From Planctomyces sp. SH-PL62 (GTDB lineage Bacteria > Planctomycetota > Planctomycetia > Isosphaerales > Isosphaeraceae), in NCBI RefSeq assembly GCF_001610895.1, contig NZ_CP011273.1, forward strand, positions 2,604,001 to 2,668,000: DNA of 64,000 nucleotides, read 5' to 3'. Under the pieces are notes generated by a model, which saw only the letters and a list, made by a program, of their open reading frames with translations, did not search any database and had not been told where the DNA came from. A program made the translations under genes and the position numbers. This document shows positions 18,179 to 29,365 of this stretch, piece after piece (positions within the stretch are counted from its first letter, which is position 1; every line of letters begins with the position of its first letter).

Positions 18179-19249
18179 ATGTCCGGGGCGAAGGTGAAGG
18201 CGGCGATCTACGGGACGCTGGCGACCGTGATCCTGGCGATCCTGATCGTGATGGGCTCGCGGAATCTGGCCCATTTCGACGCGGCGCTGGTCGGCTATAC
18301 GTTCGCCGTGCTGTTCGCCGCGTTCGGGATCGTCTATCGGTACGCGATGTGGCTCCAGCGTCCGCCGACGGCCCTCTACTGGAGGAGGGGCTGGCAGCTC
18401 TTCTTCCAGCCCCGATGGATGGGGCGGAACCTGGCCCAACTCGCGGCGAGGCTGGTCGGCGGCTTCGCGGTGAATCGGTTCATCTGGAAGCGGAACTGGG
18501 GCCGGGGCGCGGCCCACATGCTGATCATGTGGGGCTGCGTGCTCGCTTCGGCGGTCACGTTCCCGCTGGTGTTCGGCTGGGTCCACTTCGCCACCGTGCC
18601 GGGGCGGTTCGACCTGTACCAGGCGCACGTCTTCGGCTTCCCGACGCAGACGTTCCCGGTCGAGTCGTTCTTCGCCTTCCTCGTCTTCCACGCCCTGGTG
18701 TGGGCCTCGTTTTTGGTGATCGCGGGGGTGATGCTGGCGATGCGGCGGCGGATGCGCGAGCACGGGGCCGCAGCGGTGCAGCAGTTCGGCGAGGACTTCC
18801 TGCCGCTGATCCTGCTGTTCGCGATCAGCGCGACCGGCCTGATGCTGACGGCCAGCTACACCTGGATGAAGGGCTACGCCTACGACTTCCTGGCGATCCT
18901 GCACGCGGCGACCGTGATCTTCACGCTCCTGTGGCTCCCCTTCGGCAAGCTGTTCCACATCTTCATGCGGCCGGCGCAGCTCGGGGTGAGCTTCTACAAG
19001 GACGTAGGCGCGAGGACCGAGCCGGCGCGGTGCCGGCGCTGCGGGGAGGAATACGCGTCCCGGATGCACGTCGAGGACCTGATGGACGTCGAACGTCGGC
19101 TGGGCTTCCAGTACGAGTCGGACATCCCCGGGATCGAACATTACCAGTGGATCTGCCCGGGGTGCCGACGTCGGATGTTCGCCCTGGCGCAGGGACGCCT
19201 CTGGGGCGGCGCCGCGGGTCGTCCCGCCGGCGCCCCCACCCTGGACTGA
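18179..19249 (+). CDS. Cytochrome b-like membrane subunit of the nitrate reductase cluster
   Basis: 356 residues from the ATG at 18179 (GAGGGCGG upstream); an ATG at 18122 would add 19 residues. About six TM helices carry paired His residues suited to haem b ([29 protein letters not shown]), as in NarI, HdrE and DsrM-type quinol cytochromes. The C-terminal cytoplasmic tail has two CxxC pairs ([10 protein letters not shown] and [10 protein letters not shown]), a zinc-ribbon or cluster site. The next gene, 20 bases on, is the molybdenum nitrate reductase, so it probably takes electrons from quinol and passes them to that complex. The haem assignment is inferred. Confidence 0.75.
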   Translation: MSGAKVKAAIYGTLATVILAILIVMGSRNLAHFDAALVGYTFAVLFAAFGIVYRYAMWLQRPPTALYWRRGWQLFFQPRWMGRNLAQLAARLVGGFAVNRFIWKRNWGRGAAHMLIMWGCVLASAVTFPLVFGWVHFATVPGRFDLYQAHVFGFPTQTFPVESFFAFLVFHALVWASFLVIAGVMLAMRRRMREHGAAAVQQFGEDFLPLILLFAISATGLMLTASYTWMKGYAYDFLAILHAATVIFTLLWLPFGKLFHIFMRPAQLGVSFYKDVGARTEPARCRRCGEEYASRMHVEDLMDVERRLGFQYESDIPGIEHYQWICPGCRRRMFALAQGRLWGGAAGRPAGAPTLD

Positions 19250-19269
19250 CTGACGCGAGGAAAGGACCG

Positions 19270-21516
19270 ATGGCCAGCACACCCCTCGACGCTCTCGAGA
19301 TCATCGACGTCTACGGCCCGCACCGGAGCTACCCCTCGGGCGCGAGGCTGGACACGGGCGTCGAGCCGGACCGCCTGGTGAAGACCCACTGCTGCTTCTG
19401 CGGCCAGCAGTGCGGCATCCAGTTGAAGGTGAAGGACGAGAAGGTCATCGGCTTCGAGCCCTGGGCCGACGCCCCGTTCAGCAAGGGGATGCTCTGCCCC
19501 AAGGGGGTCCGCCGCTACCTCCAGGGGAGCCACCCCGACCGCCTGCTGACGGCGCTGAAGCGCGACCCGACGGCGCCCGGCGGCTTCGCGCCGATGGGGT
19601 ATGAAGAGGCGATCGCGCGGGTGGCCGCCGAGATCGACCGGATCCAGAAGGAGCACGGCCCGGACGCCTTCGCGGTGCTCACCGGGGCGAGCCTGACGAC
19701 CGAGAAGGCGTACCTGATGGGCAAGTTCGCCCGGGTCTGCCTGAAGACGGCCAACATCGACTACAACGGCCGGCTCTGCATGGTCAGCGCCGCGGCGGGG
19801 AACAAGAAGGCGTTCGGCGTCGATCGGGCGGCGAACCCCTGGTCCGACATCCCCAAGACCGACCTGGTCTGGGTCAGCGGGGCCAACATCGCCGAGTGCG
19901 CCCCGATCACCACGAACTACATCTGGCAGGCCCGCGAGAACGGCGCGAAGATCATCGTCGTCGACCCCCGGCTCACGCCGATCGCCCGCACCTGCGACCT
20001 GTTCCTCCCCGTCAAGCCGGGCCGCGACGTGGCCCTGTTCAACGGCGTCCTGCACCTGATGATCGAGCACGACTGGCTCGACCACGACTTCATCCGCGAC
20101 CGCACCAACGGGTTCGAGAAGACGGCGGAGCACGTCCGCGAATGGACGCCCCGGCGCACCGCCGAGGTGACCGGCGTCGCCGAGCGCGCCATCCGCCAGG
20201 CCGCCGAGATGTGGGGGACGGCCGGCTCCAGCTTCCTGCTGCACGCGCGGGGGATCGAGCACCACAGCCACGGCGTCCAGAACGTGCTGGGGGCGATCAA
20301 CCTGGTGCTGGCCTCCGGCCGGATCGGCCGCGAAGGGTGCGGCTACGCCACCATCACCGGCCAGGCCAACGGCCAGGGGGGCCGCGAGCACGGCCAGAAG
20401 TGCGACCAGCTCCCCGGCGGCCGCGACATCTCCGACCCCGAGCATCGCGCCTTCGTCGCCAAGGTCTGGGACGTCGACCCCGACTCCCTCCCCGGCCCCG
20501 GCGTCGACGCCTACGAGATCTTCCGGGAGGTCGACCGCGGGCGCATCAAGGGCCTGCTCTCGATCTGCTTCAACCCCAAGATCTCGCTCCCGGACAGCGA
20601 CTTCATCGCCCGGATGCTGGACAAGCTGGACTTCTACGTCGCCATCGACTTCTTCCTCAACGAGACCGCCCGCCACGCCGACGTCGTGCTCCCCGGCTCG
20701 CTCCAGGAGGAGGACGAGGGGATCGTCACCCAGGTCGAAGGCCGGATCATCAAGATCAACAAGGTGGTGGATTCTCCCGGCGACGCCCGGCAGGACTGGA
20801 AGATCATCCAGGACGTCGCCGCCGCCCTGGGCCGCCCCAGGGGGTTCACCTTCCAGGAGCCCCGCGAGATCCTCGACGAGCTTCGGCGCGCCAGCGCCGG
20901 CGGCACGGCCGACTACTCGGGCGTCACTTATGAGAAGGTCGAGCGCCAGGGGGGGGTCTTCTGGCCCTGCCCGAGCGACGACCACCCCGGCACGCCGAGA
21001 CTCTTCGAGGAAGGGTCGTGGAACCCGATCGCGAAGGGGGCCGGGCCGTTCTATTTCCTCGACGGCAGGGCGAAGTTCCACGCCGCCGAATACACGCCCC
21101 CCGCCGAGGACGTGGACGCCGAGTTCCCCCTGATGCTCACCACCGGCCGGGTCGTCAGCCAGTTCCTCTCCGGGACCCAGACGCGACGGATCGGGCCGCT
21201 GGTGGACCAGTACCCCGAGCCCCGGGTCGAGCTCCACCCGAGGCTCGCCGCCGAGCTCGGCGTCGCCGACGGCGACTGGACGGTCGTCGAGTCGCGCCGC
21301 GGGACGTGCACCCTGCGGGCGATGGTGGTGACCACGATCCGCCCGGACACCGTCTTCGTCCCCTACCACTGGGCGGGGCCCAAGAGCATCAACCGCCTGA
21401 CCATCTCGGCCCAGGACCCGATCTCCCGGATACCCGAATACAAGGTCTGCGCGGTCCGCGTGGCGAGGGCCCCGGCCCCTCCCGATTACGAAGGCCGACT
21501 CGAACCCCAGCAATGA
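19270..21516 (+). CDS. Molybdopterin nitrate reductase catalytic subunit (NasA/NarB-like)
   Basis: 748 residues from the ATG at 19270 (AGGAAAGGA upstream). The N-terminal [4Fe-4S] site is Cys41, Cys44, Cys48 and Cys76 ([10 protein letters not shown] ... GMLCPKG). [18 protein letters not shown] holds Cys170, the expected molybdenum ligand of Nas/Nap-type nitrate reductases. Later segments bind the two MGD cofactors ([70 protein letters not shown]). There is no Tat leader, so it is cytoplasmic. It lacks the C-terminal extra cluster domain of some NasA enzymes. Together with NarK this supports nitrate reduction; a formate dehydrogenase role is less likely given the Cys context. Confidence 0.85.
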   Translation: MASTPLDALEIIDVYGPHRSYPSGARLDTGVEPDRLVKTHCCFCGQQCGIQLKVKDEKVIGFEPWADAPFSKGMLCPKGVRRYLQGSHPDRLLTALKRDPTAPGGFAPMGYEEAIARVAAEIDRIQKEHGPDAFAVLTGASLTTEKAYLMGKFARVCLKTANIDYNGRLCMVSAAAGNKKAFGVDRAANPWSDIPKTDLVWVSGANIAECAPITTNYIWQARENGAKIIVVDPRLTPIARTCDLFLPVKPGRDVALFNGVLHLMIEHDWLDHDFIRDRTNGFEKTAEHVREWTPRRTAEVTGVAERAIRQAAEMWGTAGSSFLLHARGIEHHSHGVQNVLGAINLVLASGRIGREGCGYATITGQANGQGGREHGQKCDQLPGGRDISDPEHRAFVAKVWDVDPDSLPGPGVDAYEIFREVDRGRIKGLLSICFNPKISLPDSDFIARMLDKLDFYVAIDFFLNETARHADVVLPGSLQEEDEGIVTQVEGRIIKINKVVDSPGDARQDWKIIQDVAAALGRPRGFTFQEPREILDELRRASAGGTADYSGVTYEKVERQGGVFWPCPSDDHPGTPRLFEEGSWNPIAKGAGPFYFLDGRAKFHAAEYTPPAEDVDAEFPLMLTTGRVVSQFLSGTQTRRIGPLVDQYPEPRVELHPRLAAELGVADGDWTVVESRRGTCTLRAMVVTTIRPDTVFVPYHWAGPKSINRLTISAQDPISRIPEYKVCAVRVARAPAPPDYEGRLEPQQ

Positions 21517-21541
21517 TCAACCGAGCCGACTCGGAGGGGCC

Positions 21542-22242
<701 letters not shown>

Positions 22243-22243
<1 letters not shown>

Positions 22244-22787
22244 TGATCGGCGACCAGCCCGAACCGGGAACCCGGTTCCCCGACTCCCGGCCCGAGAGCG
22301 AACAGCCCCCCTGGCGGCTCGACTTCCCGATCGACGTGCCCCAGGACAACTACATCGCCCGCCGGGACTCGGTGAAGTTCCTCGTCCTGACGAGCTTCGC
22401 GTTCGTCGTCGGCCAGATCTGGATCGCCGCCAAGAGCCTCGTCCGGGGCCGCGGCGCGCCCCCCTCGCAGCGGATCGCGACCGTCGACGAGATCCCCCTC
22501 GGCGGGGCGATCGGCTTCAACTACCCCGGCCCCACCGACCCTTGCCTCCTCCTGCGCACGGCCGACGGCACGCTCCTGGCGTACGGGCAGAAGTGCACAC
22601 ACCTCTCCTGCGCCGTCGTCCCGGAGCTGGAACACGACCGCCTCCACTGCCCCTGCCACGTCGGCTCGTTCGACGTGGCGACCGGCCGCCCCCTGGCCGG
22701 GCCCCCCGACGCCCCTTGCCCCTGGTGAAGCTGGACGTCCGCGACGGCGTCGTGTACGCCGTCGACGTCGAGGAGCGGACGACATGA
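22243..22787 (+). CDS. Rieske 2Fe-2S protein, frameshifted near its 3' end
   Basis: The frame opened at 22243 runs to a TGA at 22726-22728 (161 residues). [19 protein letters not shown] is a Tat-like membrane anchor, and KCTHLSC (Cys118, His120) with [10 protein letters not shown] (Cys136, His139) bind the Rieske cluster. The frame then reads DAPCPW and stops, whereas the neighbouring frame continues [20 protein letters not shown], the normal Rieske C-terminal strands, and ends in a TGA (22785-22787) that overlaps the next ATG. One C missing from the run at 22712-22715 explains this. I give the restored span. Either a sequencing error or a true recent mutation is possible; the cluster-binding residues are intact in both forms. 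Confidence 0.8.
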
Positions 22788-23007
22788 AGCGTCCCTTCAC
22801 CCGAGACCAGAAGACGACCATCGTCTACGGCGTCCTGTGCATGGTCCTCATCCTCGTCGTCCTCCAGCTCTGGCTGCTGACGGCGACGATGAACGCCTTC
22901 CTCGGCGGCGACGTCGCCGTCGTCTGGCCCGCCCTCGCGGCAAGCCTCGTCTGCCTGCTGCTCAACGCCGGGCTCCTGAGATACGTCTACGCCCTGGAGA
23001 GTCATTC

Positions 23008-23011
<4 letters not shown>
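22784..23011 (+). CDS. Small two-helix membrane protein of the nitrate cluster (DUF6755-like)
   Basis: 75 residues with two TM segments (about 13-33, [20 protein letters not shown]; about 45-68, [20 protein letters not shown]). It overlaps the restored Rieske stop by 4 bases (ATGA) and the transporter start by ATGA as well, so it belongs to the same operon. It resembles small membrane proteins found beside planctomycete nitrate reductase genes. It may help assemble or anchor the complex; its function is not established. Confidence 0.7.
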
Positions 23012-24234
<1,223 letters not shown>

Positions 24235-24252
24235 CCCCGACGGGCCGCCGGC

Positions 24253-25320
24253 TCACGCGTCGAAGGTGATCAACGGCTTGACGACCCCGTCCGCCTTCGT
24301 CTCCATCAGCCGGAGGGCCTCGCCCACCTCCTCGAACCGGAACCGATGGGTCGTCAGCGGGGTCGGGTCGATCCGGCCGGTCTCCAGCAGCCGGAGCAGG
24401 CGCCGCATCCGCAGGCTCCCGCCCGGGCAGAGGCCGGTGCGGATCGTCTTGTCGCCCATCCCGACGCCCCAGGCCAGCCGGGGGATCGCCACGGAATCGC
24501 CGTGGCCGAAGTAGCCGGCCACCGAGATCGTCCCGCCCGGCCGGGTCGCCTCGACGCACGCCTCGAAGGTCGCCTGGGCCCCCAGGCACTCGATCGCCGA
24601 ATCGACCCCGACCCCGTCCGTCAGCCGCAGGATCTCCTCGACCGCGTCCCCCCGCGAGGGGTCCACGACCACGTCGGCCCCGAAATGCCGGGCCAGCTCC
24701 CGGCGCTTGGGGACGCCCTCGACCGCGATGACCAGGCCCGCCCCCAGCAGCCGGGCGCAGGCCGTCGCCATCAGGCCCACCGGCCCCTGGGCGAAGACCG
24801 CCACCACGCCCCCGGGCGGGATGGCGGCGTGCTCGGCCCCCATCAGCCCGGTGGACATCATGTCGGCGCAGTAGACCGCCGCCTCGTCGGGGATCGCGTC
24901 CGGGATCGGCGTCAGGTTGGCCCGGGCGTCGTTGACGTGGAAGAACTCGGCGAAGACGCCGTCCTTGTCGTTGGCGTACCGCCAGCCGCCGAGCAGACCC
25001 CGGCACTGCGAGGTGTAGCCCCGCTGGCAGTTCTCGCACGAGAAGTCGGGGGTGATGGCCCCGACCAGCACCCGATCCCCGACCCGGAAGCCCTTCACCT
25101 CGCCCCCCAGCTCGGCGACGACCCCGACGGCCTCGTGGCCCAGCGTCAGGTCGCGCCGCTCGCCGACGCCGCCCCGCAGGGTGTGGACGTCGGACGTGCA
25201 GACCAGGGCGCGCGTCGTCTTGACGACGGCGTCGTTGGGCCCGGGCGTCGGGACGGGCTTGTCCATGAACCCGACCTCGCCGAGCCCCTTCATCACGAAA
25301 CACTTCATCGTCGCGGCCAT
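24253..25320 (-). CDS. Zinc-dependent NAD(P) secondary alcohol dehydrogenase
   Basis: 355 residues; GGAGGA lies 5-7 bases before the ATG at 25320. It is a medium-chain dehydrogenase closely resembling the Thermoanaerobacter and Clostridium isopropanol dehydrogenases: VCTSDVHTLRGGVGERRDL with the zinc ligand Cys41, LGHEAVGVV with His62 and Glu63, the ITPDFSCENCQRGYTSQCRG segment, DGVFAEFFHVNDARANL, and WGVGMGDKTIRTGLCPGG. The nucleotide-binding loop is FAQGPVGLMA. It would oxidise a secondary alcohol or reduce a ketone in the cytoplasm. Monocistronic, convergent with narK. Confidence 0.88.
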   Translation of the reverse strand: MAATMKCFVMKGLGEVGFMDKPVPTPGPNDAVVKTTRALVCTSDVHTLRGGVGERRDLTLGHEAVGVVAELGGEVKGFRVGDRVLVGAITPDFSCENCQRGYTSQCRGLLGGWRYANDKDGVFAEFFHVNDARANLTPIPDAIPDEAAVYCADMMSTGLMGAEHAAIPPGGVVAVFAQGPVGLMATACARLLGAGLVIAVEGVPKRRELARHFGADVVVDPSRGDAVEEILRLTDGVGVDSAIECLGAQATFEACVEATRPGGTISVAGYFGHGDSVAIPRLAWGVGMGDKTIRTGLCPGGSLRMRRLLRLLETGRIDPTPLTTHRFRFEEVGEALRLMETKADGVVKPLITFDA

Positions 25321-25482
25321 GATCGTCCTCCGATCGCCGCTCGCCGCCCCCGGCGAGGCGAGGGTGCGCCGACCGGGAGCGGACTCGTCGGCCTATCGAC
25401 CAGCGTAGCCGCGCCCGGACGCCTCCGCCATCGCGCCCCCGGCCGACGTGGCACGGAAGAAACGCCGGCCGCGGCCGGCGGC

Positions 25483-26600
25483 TCAGCGCGGGGCGGCGGG
25501 CGCGACGCGGCGGATGCGGTGGTTGCCGGTGTCGCCGATCACGAACGAGCGGCCGTCGGGGGCGAAGGCGACGCCGTGGGGCCGGTCGAGGCCCGCGGCG
25601 ACGGCCGGGCCGCCGTCCCCGGCCCCCCCTTGACGCCATGACCGGCGACGGTGGAGACGAGCCCCGTGGCGGCGTCGAGGCGTCGGATCGCGTGGTTCTC
25701 GGTGTCGACGATGAGGAGGTCGCCGTTCGGGGCGGCGTCGAGTTCCTTCGGGCCGTCGAAGGCCGCGTCGCGGGCCGGGCCGCCGTCGCCGCGATAGCCC
25801 TTCCCGCCGCCGGCCAGCGTGGAGACAGTCCCGTCGGCGGCGACCGCGCGGAGCGAGTGGCCGTTGCGTTCGAGGATCAGGAGCGAGCCGTCGGGGAGGG
25901 CCTCGACGGCGCGCGGGCCGAAGAACGAGGCCGTCGCGGCGGGGCCGCCGTCCCCCGCGCGTCGGCCCCGGCCGTCGCCGGCGAAGGTGGCGATCCGGCC
26001 CGAGGCGAGGTCGACCACGCGGACCCGGTGGCCGGAGACGTCGGCGATGAACAGCCGGCCCCGGCCGTCGAGGGCCACGTCGTTGGGCTCGACGATCCCC
26101 GCCTCCGGCCCCGGCCCGCCGTCGCCCGAGGTCTCCTCGCCGCCGTCGCCGGCCACCGTCGTGATGACCCCGGTGCCGCCGTCGACCCGTCGCACCCGGC
26201 GGTTGAGCCGGTCGGCGAAGTAGATCGTCCCGTCGGCGTCGATCGCCATCCCGTAGGGCTCGTCCAGTCGGGCCGAGGTCGCCGGGCCGCCGTCTCCGGA
26301 GAACCCCTTCCCGCCGTCGCCGGCCACCGTCGTGATGACGCCCGTCGCGGCGTCCACCCGCCGGATGCGATGGTTCCCCGTGTCCGAGAGATACAGGTTC
26401 CCCGCGCGGTCGTACACCACGTCGAACGGCTGATCCAGCCGGGCTTGCGCCGCCGGCCCGCCGTCCCCCGAGAACCCGGCCTCGCCCGTCCCGACGATCG
26501 TCTCGATCCGGGCCGCGCCGGCGCCGGCGTCGTCCCCGACGAGTCCCAGCAAGCTCGCGGCGAGCGTCAACGCCGTCGGCAGCATCGCGAAAGCGAACAT
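25483..26600 (-). CDS. Secreted NHL-repeat beta-propeller protein, frameshifted near its 3' end
   Basis: The start is placed at the ATG at 26600 (AGGGGG upstream; [19 protein letters not shown] is the signal peptide). Five or more blades repeat the pattern [17 protein letters not shown], then [19 protein letters not shown], then NRRVRRVD. In the last blade the frame runs off ([12 protein letters not shown]) to a stop at 25539, but the neighbouring frame continues with [27 protein letters not shown] and NHRIRRV and ends at 25483. One G missing from a seven-G run (minus strand, 25623-25629) explains it. I give the restored span. Likely a periplasmic or surface protein of unknown ligand. Confidence 0.78.
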
Positions 26601-26727
26601 GGATCGCAGTCCCCCTGTCATCCCGGATCGTCTTGAAACGGCGGGCGTCGATCCCGCCCGGCCCATCCCAAGACGGTAAAGCGCCGGGGGCGGAGAACCC
26701 AGGGGGGAGCGAGGGAGAAAGGCCCCG

Positions 26728-26898
26728 TCAGCGTCCCGGTCGGGTTTCGGGGCGATCGGCCGAAGGATCGACGGCGGTCGACGAACGGCGCCAGAACGCG
26801 AGTTCGCCGAATCCGCGACCCCGGAGGTTCCAGATGATCAGGAACGCCGCCGAGTTGACGCACAGGCCGAGGAGCAGAATCACCCAGAGAAAATCCAT
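26728..26898 (-). CDS. Short membrane protein
   Basis: 56 residues. The first 23 residues form one TM helix (DFLWVILLLGLCVNSAAFLI), followed by an Arg/Asp-rich cytoplasmic tail (FGELAFWRRSSTAVDPSADR). Its ATG is one base after the stop of the DUF983 gene, so it is probably translated from the same mRNA. No family recognised; the reading frame, hydrophobic start and position support it as real. Confidence 0.5.
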   Translation of the reverse strand: MDFLWVILLLGLCVNSAAFLIIWNLRGRGFGELAFWRRSSTAVDPSADRPETRPGR

Positions 26899-26899
26899 G

Positions 26900-27355
26900 T
26901 CAGTCTCCCGACCCCTCGGGGTCCAGATAGCGGTCGAGGTGGATGAACAGCACCCGCGAATAGCGGAACACCGCCGGCGCCAGCGGCAGGAACGCGGCCC
27001 AGGCCGCGACGATCACCCAGGTCATGGGCCAGGACGGGGCGAGCCAGAACCGGCCGATCGCCGTCCCGGCCGCGATGATCGGGATGCCCAGCGCGTAGCT
27101 GAAATACATGGCCCCGGTGAAGTATCCCGGCCCGCGCTCGAACCGGCAGCCGCAGCACGGACAGGTCTCGTTCATCCCCAGCGAAGACCGGAAGACCCGC
27201 CCCTCGCCGCACTCCGCACACCTCTGCGACAGCACGGCCCGGGGCTTCAGGCGTCCCCCGCCCCCCCCGCGCCGCCTCTCCTGGACTCTCAACGTCCACC
27301 CCCATCCTGGCCTCGCCGCGACGGATCCGGCTCGATCCATCTCCTGGATATCCAT
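26900..27355 (-). CDS. DUF983 family zinc-ribbon membrane protein
   Basis: 151 residues from the ATG at 27355; an ATG at 27340 is also possible, and no clear ribosome-binding site decides it. LSQRCAECGEGRVFRSS and ETCPCCGCRFERGPGYFTGA give the two CxxC pairs of DUF983, followed by two TM helices (MYFSYALGIPIIAAGTAIG and WVIVAAWAAFLPLAPAVFRY) and FIHLDRYLDP at the end. Function is unknown in the family. It is read with the 56-residue membrane protein. Confidence 0.82.
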   Translation of the reverse strand: MDIQEMDRAGSVAARPGWGWTLRVQERRRGGGGGRLKPRAVLSQRCAECGEGRVFRSSLGMNETCPCCGCRFERGPGYFTGAMYFSYALGIPIIAAGTAIGRFWLAPSWPMTWVIVAAWAAFLPLAPAVFRYSRVLFIHLDRYLDPEGSGD

Positions 27356-27508
27356 TTTGGGCCTGTCCCGTCGGAAACCACAATCCTTTCTGTTCGCGAG
27401 GGCCGACCTGGCGGACCGTCCGGCGCCGCGGGACGGAGCCTTGAGGCGGCCCGGGGCGGCCGCTAGACTGACCGTCGGCGTCGCACCGTCCGCAGGGGAG
27501 GGCCGGCG

Positions 27509-28198
27509 ATGGGCGAAGGGACCGAAGGGCGGGGGGGGACCGAGCCCTGGGACGCCGATGAGGCGTTCCGGCGGCTGCGCGAGGCCGTGCGGGGGCTCCC
27601 CAAGGCGGCGGTGTTCGACCTCCGCGACCGCGGGTTCGGCAGCCCGTTCGAGGTCCTCGTCGCCAGCCTGATCTCGGCCCGGACCCGCGACGAGACGACG
27701 CTTGCGGTCGGCCTCCGGCTGTTCCCGATCGCGGCCTCGCCCCAGGCGATGATCGACCTGGGGGAAGCCCGGCTGGTCGAGCTGATCCGGCCGGCGACCT
27801 TCCCCGAGCCCAAGGCGCGGGACATCCTGGAGCTGTCGCGGCGGATCCTCGCGGAGCACGGCGGGGAGGTCCCGGAGACGGTCGAGGAGCTGACGGCCTT
27901 CCGCGGGGTCGGCCCGAAGATCGCGGCCCTGACGCGGGCCGTGGCGTTCGGCGCGGCGACGATCCCGGTCGACGTCCACGTCCACCGGGTCGCCAACCGC
28001 TGGGGCCTGGTCGCCACCCGCACGCCGGAGGCGACCATGAAGGCCCTGGAGGCCGTCCTTCCCAGGCGCTACTGGATCGAGACCAACGAACGCCTGGTGC
28101 CGTTCGGCAAGTTCATCTGCACGGGCGTCGCGCCGTTTTGCTCGACCTGCCTCCTGCTCTCGATGTGCCGGCGCGTCGGGGTGACGCGGAGCCGGTGA
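27509..28198 (+). CDS. nth: Endonuclease III family DNA glycosylase
   Basis: 229 residues. The helix-hairpin-helix segment LTAFRGVGPKIAALTRAVAFG includes the expected catalytic Lys137, and IPVDVHVHRVANRWGLV includes the catalytic Asp155. The C-terminal cluster site is Cys204, Cys211, Cys214 and Cys220 (C-x6-C-x2-C-x5-C), exactly that of the Nth [4Fe-4S] loop. It removes oxidised pyrimidines and nicks abasic DNA. The N-terminus is 15-20 residues longer and acidic compared with E. coli Nth. It is monocistronic. Confidence 0.92.
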   Translation: MGEGTEGRGGTEPWDADEAFRRLREAVRGLPKAAVFDLRDRGFGSPFEVLVASLISARTRDETTLAVGLRLFPIAASPQAMIDLGEARLVELIRPATFPEPKARDILELSRRILAEHGGEVPETVEELTAFRGVGPKIAALTRAVAFGAATIPVDVHVHRVANRWGLVATRTPEATMKALEAVLPRRYWIETNERLVPFGKFICTGVAPFCSTCLLLSMCRRVGVTRSR

Positions 28199-28271
28199 GC
28201 GGCCCGGCGGCGGGCTCAGCTCGACTTGTGCGGTTTGCACGAGGCGAGAAAGATACACGTCGACATCTGAG

Positions 28272-29339
28272 TCAGAGCACCGCGCCGGCATGTCTTAGCA
28301 GGGCGGCGGCCTCGGCTTGACCTTCCTTCAACGCCCAGGCCAGCGGAGTGAGGCCATCTCCCCCGGACCGATTCGGATCGGCTCCCCGCGCGATCAGCAA
28401 CTCCATCGCTTCGATGTTCCCCCCCTTCGCGGCCAGCGCGAGCGGCGGGGTGCCGTCATAGGCATCGTGATGGAGAACGGCCCCGCGATCGAGCGCCATC
28501 TGAAGGACCACGACGTTTCCTACCTCCGCCGCATAGGCCGCCAGGCGACCACCGCCCCATCGGCTGATGTGGTCGACATCCGCGTCCTCCCGCAGTTGCG
28601 CGTCGAGGAGACTCTCAAACATGATCAAGTCGCCTTCATTCAGGGCATCGAACATCCTGATCTTCGCCCCCCTCGCGAGCAGCAACTTGTACAGGGGCCG
28701 ATTTCCCTTCTCGCTCGCGTGCGACAGGGCGCTCATGCCGTACTGGTCGACGACGTCGACGTCGGCACCATAATCCAGGAGTCGCCGGACGACTTCCACG
28801 TGGCCTCGCTCCGACGCGACCGTCAGGGGGCGTTCGTGGATGTCGCTCTCCTCTTCGGTGTCGGCCCCCCGGGCGAGAAACAGGTCGACCATCGCGAGGT
28901 CGCCCAGGAGGCTGGCGACCTGGAGCATCGTCCCGTGATACGTCCACCCCTTGCCGAAGTCGACGTCGGCTCCCTCGTCGAGGAGGGTTCGGGCGAGTTC
29001 GACGTCGCCCGACCAGACCGCGTCCGGGAGGGTCTGGCGTCGGCCGCCGGCTGCGAGCAGGATCGGCAGCATCTCGTGCCCGTTCCTTGGGGCGGCGATC
29101 GCGCAGGTCGTCGCCGAGTAGCCCTGGGCGTCTGTCAGGTTCGGGTCCGCTCCCCGGTCCAACAAGAGCCGAACCACGTCGAATTGTCCCCACCCCACGG
29201 CCTGCATCAACGCGGTAATGCCGGACGCGCTGCCGGCGTCGACGTCCATTCCCTGGTCGATAAAGGCGGCGACCGCAGCCACGTCGCCGCGGCGGGCGGC
29301 CTCGATCCATCGGAAATGGCGATGCTCGTTTTCATCCAT
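28272..29339 (-). CDS. Ankyrin-repeat protein
   Basis: 355 residues, made almost wholly of about ten ankyrin repeats, e.g. FDVVRLLLDRGADPNLTDAQG, GHVEVVRRLLDYGADVDVVDQ, and NIEAMELLIARGADPNRSGGD then LTPLAWALKEGQ. There is no leader or TM segment, so it is cytoplasmic. It lies 26 bases after the start of the membrane patatin gene on the same strand, hence downstream of it, and may be co-transcribed. It probably mediates protein binding; its partner is unknown. Confidence 0.88.
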   Translation of the reverse strand: MDENEHRHFRWIEAARRGDVAAVAAFIDQGMDVDAGSASGITALMQAVGWGQFDVVRLLLDRGADPNLTDAQGYSATTCAIAAPRNGHEMLPILLAAGGRRQTLPDAVWSGDVELARTLLDEGADVDFGKGWTYHGTMLQVASLLGDLAMVDLFLARGADTEEESDIHERPLTVASERGHVEVVRRLLDYGADVDVVDQYGMSALSHASEKGNRPLYKLLLARGAKIRMFDALNEGDLIMFESLLDAQLREDADVDHISRWGGGRLAAYAAEVGNVVVLQMALDRGAVLHHDAYDGTPPLALAAKGGNIEAMELLIARGADPNRSGGDGLTPLAWALKEGQAEAAALLRHAGAVL

Positions 29340-29365
29340 GAATCATCCCGTGGAGGCTCAGAGGC

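Noticed and set aside
18349-19269. Extension of the nitrate reductase frame upstream of 19270
   Set aside because: The extension overlaps the cytochrome b gene in another frame and has shadow composition; the ATG at 19270 has a good ribosome-binding site and begins a normal NasA/NarB N-terminus.
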